Assembly: GCA_038501785.1 (NCBI GenBank)
Contig: JBAMJR010000170.1
Coordinates: 124,001-188,000 of the forward strand
Length of the DNA: 64,000 nt
Source: Myoxocephalus aenaeus
Taxonomy: Eukaryota; Chordata; Actinopteri; Perciformes; Cottidae
Reading direction: 5' to 3'
The translations under genes were made by a program, and so were the position numbers. The notes below the pieces were generated by a model. The model was not told where the DNA came from. It did not search any database and saw only the letters and a program-made list of their open reading frames with translations. Each line of letters begins with the position of its first letter. Position 1 is the stretch's first letter. Below, in pieces: positions 12,401-23,753 of the stretch.

Positions 12401-15400
12401 GGGATAAAGTATTACTTTACATCCCTACTGTACTGACAAACCCTCCTCATGCTGAACAGCAACACAACAGGTAACAAGCACAATCCTCTCCCCTTTGGAT
12501 TCTTTGCATAACCACTACCTTTTCAGCAAGGAGGGGAAGAAGAAGAAGAAGCAGCAGCAGCCATTGTCAAGGGCAAGCTGGGCATTTTACTCAGTGGGTA
12601 GGCTTATTAGCGGCAGCGTTTGACTGGCAGCTCTGACTTTCATAGAAGAGTTCAGGTGTTGGAACCATAGTTAAAGTAAAGCCAATTACACAAAGACTCT
12701 TGTCCTGCGAGCAGCTCGCTTAGAAGCAGTTTTTTTTTGATGACGTGTGCGCCTTCTCCTTTTCATTTCTGTAGCTGTTGGCCATAGAGTATAGACACCG
12801 GGGTGATTCATTTCACTGTGTGCTCAACAGCAGCCTCGGCACTGACTTGACTGCTTTCTGCCCTGAATTTTATTCTTGGGTTTTCCGGCTGAATGACTCA
12901 TTGTTGTTTTGGGCTGTGTTTTTTTTTTTTTTTTTCAGCGGTTTCACTCAAACCCACAGTGTACAACACGGTACGATCGTGATCGACGCGATATTGGACA
13001 GATTCGCCAGTCAATTGCCATAAAATGATCCATCTTTGGACCCAGAATAGAACTATTAGGCAACAGTCTTTTGTCGTTTTTTGGTTGGGAGTTTGTTGTG
13101 TGGCATTTTCCAGGAGATGGAAATCGGCGTCCCTCCACAGACTTTCAATTAAAGGCCACCTTTTTTTATTTTTATTTACTTTAACCGTTAAACGTCAGTT
13201 CACCTTAAGTGAGCCTGGAAGTTGTCGCTAACCTTCGAGGCTAACCCCCATCAATTTTTATCAGCAGGTGGCAAGCAAGACACAGGAAAGCAGTGTGCCA
13301 CTTATCTTGCACCTTTTCACACATTTTCCATGTAAAAAAAAAAAAAAGAATCTTTAAAAATAAATAAATATATTTTATAAATTCCCCCTGATGCTTGGGC
13401 TCGCCGGGGAGTCAACTTAGACCGAACCAGCTGTCCGCAGTAATTCTAAAAACTCTGGCATTGTACGTAAAAATTTTTTTTTTACGCTGGACGCAATCTG
13501 TGTTTTTGCACAATCGTCCAATATCAACCCTCTTGTCTCCTGGCTGGTTGCTCCTGGAAGGCTGATTAGTCAGTGCCAGCAACACTTTTCCTTCCATATT
13601 TCTTCGCTATCTTACCTGTCTGTGTCTCGGGTGCTGATATGTGGCTCGACGACTTCGCCGTGAACCGTTCGAGCTCTCTTATTGCCGCCTTTTTTCGAGC
13701 CGTGACGCTGCATACGTTAGGCTGCTTTTCTTACAAGCAATGTAAGTGTGTGGGTCTTGGTTTTTCTCTGTGTGTGTGTGTGCGAGTGATGGAACGAGAG
13801 AGAATGTATATTAGCTGCTAATAACTGATTTTGGACTCGTGGGGACGGATGGACAGATGCATAGGAAATTGAAAACCTTCTTGCCAAATTTTTTTTAAAT
13901 CTTGCCAAACTGGCTGGCAGTTGTTGGCGGGTTGTCCCGTGCATGTCGTAGGACAATCAAATGGGAATCTGGCTATTTTTCACCCCCGAAACGAAATGTG
14001 TTCATTAGTATTGCTCGGGCTTGATTTTTAACAGACTTTTTCTATATATTGTTTTCTTCCCCCGTGTATCTACACGCCTATTTTGGCACCGGCAGTCATT
14101 GGGATGTACACTCGAGCTCGCCGACTATGAGCAAGCGCAATCAATCACGACTGATCTGTAATCGGCACAGGAGGAGTCAACATGTTTATCCCGCTGACCT
14201 TTCATCGCTCAATCTTCGCACCCGTTTATTTTCTTCTTTTTACCCCCAGTGCTCCCGCGGACTCGTGGATCGCCTGCGGGCTTTGGACGAACGGTGAAAG
14301 GGGGGGAGGTCTGGCCGGTTTTTGCGCGGCTTCATGTCTCATTCCCCACCCGCCTGTCCTCAGTCGGAGCGCCGTGGTGATTTGATTGTGTCTGCAAGGA
14401 GTTTTCTGCCGTGATCGTCGATGTGCACACGCCTGAAACGGCCACTTCAGAGGATAATGCATGGGGATTCATGTGAGGGGTGACATGAGTGGCAGGCTGG
14501 GAGTCAGAGAAAGGAAAGGGGGGGGCCACAGGAATCCCGCCGTTGGGACTGGCCTCAGGTCAGTGTGATGCCGCATGGCGCTCTCTCTTTTTAGCCCGTC
14601 TCCACAGGACAGACGTCATCGAGGGCATTTCAGGTGCATCTTTACCACCGCCTTGGCACCGTCCCCGAAAACTATTTCGACTGTCCTGACGGTTGTCAAT
14701 AGTTCTCAGCGTTATCCTTGTACTTTATTACTTACTGTCATCTATCGTGGCAATTCACATACAAACACACGATTAGAACATTGGGTGAACTGTGTTTTTT
14801 ATTTAGATTCTTTGCGTCGAGCTAACGTTAGCGTCCCGAAGTTAAACAGGTCGCTATTCCCTCAAACGGCTGTGTTTTAAAACTTATTTCTACAAGATTG
14901 AATTTGGACACATCGTGACACCGTTATAATTCACCTTCGCCCCAAAACCCATTTTTACTGAGGAGGATGCATGAACGCATCCTAACGCAAGTCAAGGTGA
15001 CCTCTGTGCGGTCAGCGCGATAACCCTGAGCAGCGTGCATGAGAATGAATTACAATATAAGCTTTATATCTCACCGGCAAATAAAATATAATAATAGATA
15101 TAATATGAGCTGCTGACTGGTCAAACATCTATGATGTGGAGGCTCCTCAGACGCGTACCGCAATTATCTTCAAAACGCCAAATGTCTGCAACGCTGCATC
15201 CAGTGCAATAATGCCGTGTTATTGCGATTTAGAGATCGGTGTTAGGATGTAGATGAATGTGTTCCTCTGAGGCTGGAGAGCAAAATGGGAACGACGAGGC
15301 TGTTACTGCCTCTGTCCAGCATCACTTTTTCTTTTTTCTTTTTCTATATGACGTGCACCTCTTAACCCAGCCAAATACGAAATGAAATGGTTCCATTTCA

Positions 15401-16151
15401 GGTGGTCATTGGTGAGATATTACTGGAGTTGGACACTGCAGTAATAATATCTTTAACGGCTCTCTCGGAGACGTTCAGAGGTCTCTCAGTCGGTCGTTTT
15501 CCTCTGGAAAACTGAGGAATAGTTGCAAAGATTTTCTGCTTTCATATGTTTGGTATAATTGTATATTGAATATCTTTTGGATAGACGAAGTAATGTGAAA
15601 AGGTCACCTTTTAAAAAGTGAAAACGTCTCCGGTAAATGTGGAAATTTGTTTTACTATGTAATAACATGTAATAGACTAAAGCAATAGAAAAATTGACAA
15701 CAGTAACTTAATTCAAGGATTGATCAATATAATCAATACTGAAATAATCACGCACTCCTGTCATGATACAGTATATATTGATAGCTGATTATTTAAACCA
15801 TTTCACACCAAATAAAGATCTGATGCCATATGATTGCAGAAGTGCACAAAACCTGCTGACGGAGAAAACTGCAATCATTCATCATCATGTATTGATCCAT
15901 TCTTAATCATAAATATAAACAAGCCGAGTTTAGTTATTTTCTTCGCCATTTATTTTCGACTAGATCTTTTTATTTAAATAGTTTTTAGATCGACGCTAAA
16001 CAAGTCACTGTGCACACGCCCGAGATATTAACCCTAAACGCGCCGGTGAGAAGATTAGATCACACTTCAGAAAAGCCGATGTAAGCATTTTCTTAACAAA
16101 GAAGAGTGCGTCTGTGGTTATGTGCAGTGAGAAAGAACCTGGCCTGCAGAC

Positions 16152-16152
<1 letters not shown>

Positions 16153-16247
<95 letters not shown>

Positions 16248-16250
16248 CAC
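16153..16250 (+). repeat. (AC)n microsatellite, about 98 bp
   Basis: A near-pure AC tract with one G interruption at 16241. The open frames that overlap it on both strands are tandem Thr-His or Cys-Val artefacts. Confidence 0.97.
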
Positions 16251-16630
16251 GTGTCAGTGGAGGGGAGCATAGAGTTTCTTCAGGGCTAATCAAATCCAGT
16301 GGAGACAGAGACAGAGTCGGCTGCCTGCCTGCCAGCCGGCTGCTATTTTTAGAAGCCCAGCCTCCCGATGGCAGCTCGGCTCTCTTCACGATACAGATCC
16401 CTGCTCGTGATACAGATATTTATAACCGCCACAGCTGTCTGCTCAAGTGTGAAACTCCGGCTTAACCACCAAGTGATTTTTCTTTTTCCCTGGCTCAAGA
16501 TTAAAACCACTGTTCCTTCTTCACCCTCTTTTGGCTCGTTCACCGCCAGCTTTATGTCCACTTTTATGTCCTTTTCAATGAGGATTGGCTTTTGAAAGCT
16601 GATCTTTAAAGAAAAGCTGCTGATGCGTTG

Positions 16631-16814
16631 CCTAAAAAAATAATGGCCTACGTCATTATATATAACCTTAGTCACACTCGTGACATAGACCATTGTACTA
16701 CAGGTGGTAGAATCACATGATCTGTTCAAGTGAGGATGTAGGATTTTACCAGAGGTGGGCAGCAATCACGTGGTGATTTTTGTCAAATAAATGACGTAGG
16801 CCATCATTTTTAGG
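16631..16814. mobile_element. small inverted-repeat element (MITE-like)
   Basis: The left arm (16631-16657) and right arm (16790-16814) are inverted copies sharing the core GGCCTACGTCATT preceded by an A-rich stretch and CCTAAAAA. They differ by two extra A residues and one substitution. The spacer is about 132 bp without coding potential. No clear target duplication is seen, so the superfamily is open. Confidence 0.65.
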
Positions 16815-17249
16815 ACAGTGACACCTATGGAAGATCAAAGTGGCTCAGAATCTGCAAGCTTCACGTTCTAGTCATGAGTTATTAAGGCTTGTATGGAGAG
16901 CGGCGAGAGGGAACCGTTGTTGTCGGCTGAACAATGAGCTGAAACTACGCTCAGGGGAGCTGCAGATTCAGAGGATGATGCTCAGTATGAGCGACCCCTT
17001 TCACATTGTATCCACGTCGTCGTTTGATGTATCGCTATTATAAACAAATCTCAATTATAGCTGCTTTCAGATAGCCGGCCACACTCTGATGGGTCACTCT
17101 CTGATTTTATTTGTGCATGTTGATTTGATAAATACTTCGTCTGGCAGTTTTCTGCAACACGTCGTCAATGAAACGCACATCTGTGCAGATACTTACAAAT
17201 AAATAATTGTTATATTCGGGTGACCTCTCTTGAAGCCAAAGCATTTTAG

Positions 17250-17372
17250 GAGCAGTGGGCGGTTGTAAAGCACCCGGGGAGCAACTTGTCTCGCTCGAGG
17301 CCCTTTCGACGTGCAGACAGTTGGAGCCGGGGGAATCGAACCGCCGCCGATAAACGACTCGCTTTACCCACA
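17250..17372 (+). repeat. dispersed teleost repeat (same family as 3740), 3' part
   Basis: GGAGCAGTGGGC, TCGCTCGAGGCCCTTTCGAC, GTGCAGACAG and GGAATCGAACCGCCGCCG correspond to the downstream half of the repeat seen at 3740-3975. Only this half is present. Confidence 0.6.
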
Positions 17373-18086
17373 ACGAAGCAAAAACGGATACAACTAGTAG
17401 CGTCTTTATTGAATTCAGCGCCTTTATCGATTCATGACCCCTAGAAATCCAATTTGAATGAATTTCTTCCCAAAGACTTTCCCTTAAATACTCGAAGAAT
17501 TTCATTCATAATCTCAGCTGCAAACACACTGCTGTTAGTTGTCCAGCAATTAGTCTTTTATTTCATCCAAAGATTCGTTATTGGCTGAAAAATATGGATC
17601 AGCCCGCAGTTCAGTCGAAGTCTCACAGAATGGTTGTCACGTGACTGCTGAGCGCTGACCTTTTTTTTTTTTCAGACATAAACTTTACATGTCGAATAAA
17701 ATGCTTTTGATGAAATATAAAACATTTAATTTTGGTTGCGTTTTCTGACTGAAGCGTTTGCACACACGATGTGTTCAAGGACCGTCAGAAAGATACATAT
17801 CTGACGATTTATTCTAGCTATGATAATCGGTGAAGTTTTGGCGATTTTGATAAAGAAAACATGCTTTTCCATCCAGGTTTTGGGTTCCCAAACGCTGGTG
17901 TAGCTTGATCGGTTAGTATCGGGACTTCACTGCAACAGAGACATTACAGAAAAAAACACTTTCCACCTGGGTCTTTGTGAACGGGGCGTTGAAGGATCCA
18001 GCTGTGTGTTGTGACTTTTCTAGCACCTGTCAGGCGTTTACCCAGACCCTGGATAAGGGAAGAAAGCCCTTCCAAAAGTTTCAAAG

Positions 18087-19156
18087 TGTGCATCCCAAGT
18101 CTCTAAATGGTCGTTTCCTCGATCCTCGATCGAACCGGAAGTGGTTCTGCGCCGCCATCTTGACGGCCGTCCCAAAGCTCTTATTCGGCTCGGAGGAGCG
18201 AGGATCGAGGAGCGAGGAGGGAAATCGGAGGAGCCATGATCGAGGAGCCCCGAGAGCGAGCTTCCAGGAAGTGTTTTAACGCTGGATACGCCCCCTCACT
18301 GTTCATCTGTTATGTGATTGGACGCTGCAGCTGGTACGACTGATGCTGGAGTTTAATACCAGAGACGATCACAGATTAAACTCAAGTTATATATTAAATC
18401 TGTTTTCTTATTCACAATCTGGTTAAAATATGTTCATAGTAGGTCTGAACAACAAAAGGACCACAAACATGTCTTCAAAGATTTGATCTGTTGTTTCCCT
18501 CAATAACTTTTATTATGTATGTAATAAAAATCAGAGAGAGCTGGAGAGAGGAAACACTTTTTTACAACACGTAATGAAGAGAAACTATATTTATATTGTA
18601 GGTTATTTTATAATGATGTCACAATCAGAATTTCAAAATATACCAACTTAATAATAAATAATAAAGAAATGGATCCTGCTCGTATAAGCAGGACACATCA
18701 CAGTATATAAATACTCAATGCAGTTTATTAAACGGTAACAGACGACAGAGAAAACATCTCCACTCTGACACTCATGATAACTTTGTCTTTATTAATATAA
18801 GTAGTAGTTTAACACCATTAAATCAACTGAAAACATACGATCATTTTTATCAATATTTTAAGTGTATTTTTATTGGAATGTTCGATTAAAAACTCTCCGG
18901 ACAAAACTCATCAGCTGTTAAAGCGACTGACAGCTGATCAGCTGAGATCAGCTGTCAGGCGGCTGCAGTCATCAGAAACCGACGTCGCTTCACGTGACGC
19001 TCCAGAGGAAAGGACGTCTCATGTCTCTTAAAACATATTTCCTCTCGTCTTCTCTCCTCGCTTGGTTTCCTTGCGTCCCTCTATGCATCCCTGGTGGGAG
19101 GGACTAAGACGCAAGTGAGGGAAACGGGGATGCAATTTAGAGACTTGGGATGCACC
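18087..19156. mobile_element. unclassified non-autonomous DNA transposon, 1070 bp
   Basis: The inverted ends GTGCATCCCAAGTCTCTAAA are exact over 21 bases including the next T (18088-18108 and 19135-19155), with one mismatched outermost base. They are flanked by a perfect direct repeat CAAAG (18082-18086 and 19157-19161), consistent with a 5-bp target duplication. The interior is GC-rich near the left end with repeated CGAGGATC or GAGGAGC motifs, AT-rich in the middle, and carries a perfect 13-bp-arm palindrome at 18927-18958. No transposase frame is present. A 5-bp duplication fits some hAT and Transib elements, but the termini match neither as I know them. Confidence 0.75.
18927..18958. repeat. 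hairpin inside the 1070-bp element
   Basis: Arms CTGACAGCTGATC (18927-18939) and GATCAGCTGTCAG (18946-18958) are exact reverse complements around a six-base loop. Confidence 0.85.
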
Positions 19157-19747
19157 CAAAGCCTCAGCAGGTCCATCACAGAGCTGCTTCTCTTCTCTGA
19201 GACCTCCTCCGCCTTCTGGGAATCTTGACACGCAGCTCCCTCGGTGAAAGATTCAGCCTTATTTAAGATAACTGTCTCCACTGACGCCGTGGGGGGTGGG
19301 GGGGGACAAATGGACTTAATATTCCATCCGTCCTCTCGGGGCGCTGAGCCTGGTGTACTATGCCACTATCTGTCAATGTCTTATTTCATATTTTGGCCGC
19401 CGGGTCTCGAGTGTCTGCGTTTCTCCTCTGTGGAGAGGAGAGGCGGGGGATGGGAGATGATTAGGACTAATCAAAAGGCGTAATCATCATCGGGAACAGC
19501 GGCACACAAGAACGGCAACACTCTGCCACGGTCGCCGGCTGTTTGCCAACATTTTTATTCCTCCAAGCCGGGTTTAATCTCCGAGTGCTTAATTTAACCT
19601 GGCCGCGGATACACACGGGCCTCGCTGATTGGAAGTTGTGGCCCGTCACTTCCCACTTTAGGCCACAGCGACGTGGATCCTATCCCTTGTGTCTAGATGT
19701 GAGAGATGAAGGGAGGAAACACGAGTGACGAGAAATACGAAGATGAA

Positions 19748-19770
19748 GGGGGGAGGGGGGGGGGGGGGGG
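19748..19770 (+). repeat. G-rich run
   Basis: GGGGGGA followed by about 16 G residues. Confidence 0.9.
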
Positions 19771-21400
19771 TCGCTGAGCAGTTGTCTTGTGTGGAAACCC
19801 ACAGGGGTTTTATTTTATTTCTTTGTCACATATGCATCTGCTCCCATCCCTCGTCCGATCAGAGATGCTGCCGTCACGGGGAGTAGTTCCGATAACCCCC
19901 AAGATGTAATTATGAGCTTCATCCTTTCTCAAGCACGGCCGTCATTACACTCGTGATAAGGCGAGTGTATAATTCACTACTATCTGCAAAACTCACGCAA
20001 AGTGTCGAGCGGTGTGATTTGCATGCAAGCCTTTTTTTTTTCATTTTAGCGTTTTCATTATTTGCCCTGTGTTTTGCATTTCCTGGAGGGAGCTAGCTGG
20101 CTGCTGGATAAAAACGTAGCTCCTCCAATTAAACCATCGCATAGTTGTTAATATTTGAGCGATTTGAGAAAGGGCGCGCTTGATTTCCTGCGAGAGTCAG
20201 CAAACCTGCAGGCCCGCCTTGTTGGCAGAGAGTCAGAAACGGCTAATTTTAGACCGTAGTTGCAGCAGGCGGGGGACACCCATCCTGGCATCATCGCTAC
20301 GCGTCCCCTCATCTGGCTTTTCAGCTCCTGGATGTACGCGCATAGGAGAGGCCGTACATCTTTTCCCCCCCTGACGAGCCGCCACCGCCGCTCTTTGATG
20401 TGGCGCCGCGGGCCTCCCGTCTCTCACTGATGGCCAAATGATCCGGTCCATTAGGACCCCAAACCCCCGAGGATGAGATGATAACTTTTGTATTCGTCTT
20501 CCTAATTACTGCTCATGTAAAATATACTCAGCTCCGCCCCGAGGCCTCGAGGTTTTTATGAGCTGCGGCGAGACGACGCTCTTTGGACTTCAGCGAGATC
20601 TCTTCAGAGACCTGTCCTTGTTCAGAGAAAGTACTGAGATATCAACTTTGGCTTTTGTATTATCGTGAATATGAACCGATACGATATGAGATTATGTGTC
20701 TTTTTTTTTTAGAGCACACTACTACACACTCTACTGAGTGGCGTTTTCTAGTTTTCTACTCTAAAATGTATGATGAGGCTGAACTTTTCATGGAAATGAG
20801 TCAAAGTAGTCTCTGGCCTGTTTCAGCCATGTTGGTTTATTGTGTATTTACGTTAAATTGACATGTTTGTCTGTTGAAAGTAAAATTTGAGTCAACTAAA
20901 TTATTGTTATATTAATAGGGTGCGTTTCAAACACTTCTGTATTATACTATAGGAACACTGACCAACACTTTCCCAAAAGGCAACAGGTCAAAAGGACACA
21001 CAGATAAACCCTTCGCTTGGCAACTTTGGTTCTGCATTATTATCCATCTATATACTATTGTATTCTGCAAGCGCCTGCGTGATGGTTTGTTCAATTATTT
21101 TTTTAACAAAATGTGTTAAATCTCATCTATTTAAAAACATTTTTTACTGTTTGTTTTTTTAACTTTGAACTAATTCATCCTTTTAGGTGTGAAGCTTTAG
21201 GTCACAAGTCAAAATGCACTCGATAAATGGAAATAATTTACTGAATAGAGTTATTTTGTACTCTCTGCTCAAAGACTAAATGTTCACCATACAAGTAAAA
21301 AAATATCAACAATGACCTCCAAAGATCGAACAAATGAACTGGAGTCTAATATTCGGTTCCGCCTCCCAGAAGGTCGTGGCAAAGTTCTGTTTGTTGACAC

Positions 21401-21402
<2 letters not shown>

Positions 21403-21442
<40 letters not shown>
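21403..21442 (+). repeat. (TG)20 microsatellite
   Basis: An uninterrupted TG tract. Confidence 0.95.
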
Positions 21443-21445
<3 letters not shown>

Positions 21446-21950
21446 TTGCTGGTGTATGCAAGCCCAGCGGGTGAAATTAGTAGAGAATCGAGCATTTCCT
21501 CATGCTGACTGGACTTGAATCCATGTGTGAAATCCAGCGAGCCGGGCCAAGTGTGGCTCCATATGCCGCCGCGCTCGATGGCTGAACCGTCGACGGTCCG
21601 ATCACCTTCAGCAGCAACACAGTCACCCTGAGCCGGGTGTTCATCCGCGAGCACGCTTACCATCCAGCACACCTGCTTTTCCGTGTAGTAACACAAATGT
21701 GTGGGTGTGTTTTGCGTAAGTGTCTGCTCATGCATTGTCATGCAATTTATCATTTTTTTCCAGGCTCCAGAGCGTCTGGCTTTCAGCTCCGCTAGTCGCG
21801 TCTCTGAAGCCGGCTTCACATCTCCACGGCTGACTGGCTGTTGACATACTTTAAGAACAGCGGCCTCGGCCCGGTAGTCGCTCCCGCTGGTACGTGGTGC
21901 GACACCTGCCCGGGACCACGGGGTTACACGAAGGAGCAGCGGTTTTGGGT

Positions 21951-21972
21951 GCGTGTGTGTGTGTGTGTGTGT
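21951..21972 (+). repeat. (GT)n microsatellite
   Basis: GCGTGTGT followed by GT units to GTCC. Confidence 0.9.
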
Positions 21973-22529
21973 CCATCTCGGTCAGACGGCACTCTCCTTT
22001 TTTTTACAAAATGAGGCGCCGGTGTTCATCCACTCGCCGTCCCCTTCATGACTCACAACGTGTAATCGGATTGAACCACACGTAAGTGAATTGGTTAACA
22101 CTCAGCGATTAAATCAAATCACTGGAGATGAAGAGGTTCTTTTATTGTGAGAATTCGCGGGAGAGAACGTGGAACGCGCGAAAGCGGACACGCCGTGGGT
22201 TTTCCATTCTGCGCGTCGCCACGTTTTGAACGCGTCAGCCCTGAGTTTGAAACTTTGACAAGTTCCTCATTAAAACCAAACTGAGCCTTACCGCAGGAGT
22301 TTTTACTAATAAAAATGCTCCAACTGATACGTTTCAGTAGGAATGGGTTATTTAAAATAAAGGTTGTGGTCTCTCTCCTACAGTGTCATTGCGCTGTGGC
22401 CTCTTTTATCTCCTATTTCTCCAGGCTGATCAGACCTGGTGGAAGTCATTTGGCTTTTTGACAGATTCTTGAAATATGTCTCATATTATAGATATCCTTA
22501 AATGTTGTATTTGCTATCTTTAGTCTGAG

Positions 22530-23753
22530 TACTCACCTAAAGGATTATTAGGAACACCTGTTCAATTTCTCATTAATGCAATTATCTAATCAACCAATCA
22601 CATGGCAGTTGCTTCAATGCATTTAGGGGTGTGGTCCTGGTCAAGACAATCTCCTGAACTCCAAACTGAATGTCAGAATGGGAAAGAAAGGTGATTTAAG
22701 CAATTTTGAGCGTGGCATGGTTGTTGGTGCCAGACGGGCCGGTCTGAGTATTTCGCAATCTGCTCAGTTACTGGGATTTTCACGCACAACCATTTCTAGG
22801 GTTTACAAAGAATGGTGTGAAAAGGGAAAAACATCCAGTATGCGGCAGTCCTGTGGGCGAGAATGCCTTGTTGATGCTAGAGGTCAGAGGAGAATGGGCC
22901 GACTGATTCAAGCTGATAGAAGAGCAACTTTGACTGAAATAACCACTCGTTACAACCGAGGTATGCAGCAAAGCATTTGTGAAGCCACAACACGCACAAC
23001 CTTGAGGCGGATGGGCTACAACAGCAGAAGACCCCACCGGGTACCACTCATCTCCACTACAAATAGGAAAAAGAGGCTACAATTTGCAAGAGCTCACCAA
23101 AATTGGACAGTTGAAGACTGGAAAAATGTTGCCTGGTCTGATGAGTCTCGATTTCTGTTGAGACATTCAGATGGTAGAGTCAGAATTTGGCGTAAACAGA
23201 ATGAGAACATGGATCCGTCATGCCTTGTTACCACTGTGCAGGCTGGTGGTGGTGGTGTAATGGTGTGGGGGATGTTTTCTTGGCACACTTTAGGCCCCTT
23301 AGTGCCAATTGGGCATCGTTTAAATGCCACGGCCTACCTGAGCATTGTTTCTGACCATGTCCATCCCTTTATGGCCACCATGTACCCATCCTCTGATGGC
23401 TACTTCCAGCAGGATAATGCACCATGTCACAAAGCTCCAATCATTTCAAATTAGTTTCTTGAACATGACAATGAGTTCACTGTACTAAAATGGCCCCCAC
23501 AGTCACCAGATCTCAACCCAATAGAGCATCTTTGGGATGTGGTGGAACGGGAGCTTCGTGCCCTGGATGTGCATCCCACAAATCTCCATCAACTGCAAGA
23601 TGCTATCCTATCAATATGGGCCAACATTTCTAAAGAATGCTTTCAGCACCTTGTTGAATCAATGCCACGTAGAATTAAGGCAGTTCTGAAGGCGAAAGGG
23701 GGTCAAACACAGTATTAGTATGGCGTTCCTAATAATCCTTTTAGGTGAGTGTA
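22530..23753 (+). mobile_element. Tc1/mariner-like transposon, nearly full length
   Basis: Terminal inverted repeats contain CTCACCTAAAGGATTATTAG at 22532-22551 on the left and its inverted copy, with one extra base, on the right (ending near 23749). TA dinucleotides flank both ends (22530-22531 and 23752-23753), as expected for Tc1/mariner insertion. The right terminus has two more bases (CA next to TA) than the left, so the left end has probably lost two bases. The element is 1.2 kb and carries one transposase reading frame broken by a stop. Confidence 0.92.
22678..23718 (+). pseudogene. Tc1-like transposase, one in-frame stop
   Basis: The ATG at 22678 opens a 258-codon frame ended by TAG at 23452-23454. 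The same frame then stays open to a second TAG at 23716-23718, so the full frame would be 346 codons with a single nonsense codon, probably a mutated TGG. An N-terminal helix-turn-helix DNA-binding region spans residues about 1-110 (FERGMVVGARRAGLSISQSA). The catalytic DDE domain shows Asp155 in WSDESRF, Asp246 in QQDNAPCH, and Glu283 in SPDLNPIEHLWD beyond the stop. The product as encoded lacks the third catalytic residue and should be inactive. Thirty-six residues separate Asp246 and Glu283, rather than the 34 usual in Tc1. Confidence 0.93.

Noticed and set aside
16005..16465. Open frames on both strands over the AC tract
   Set aside because: They are translations of a dinucleotide repeat (Cys-Val or Thr-His runs) with no other features.
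21346..21819. 157-codon minus-strand open frame
   Set aside because: It runs through a TG microsatellite, resembles no family and has no splice context.
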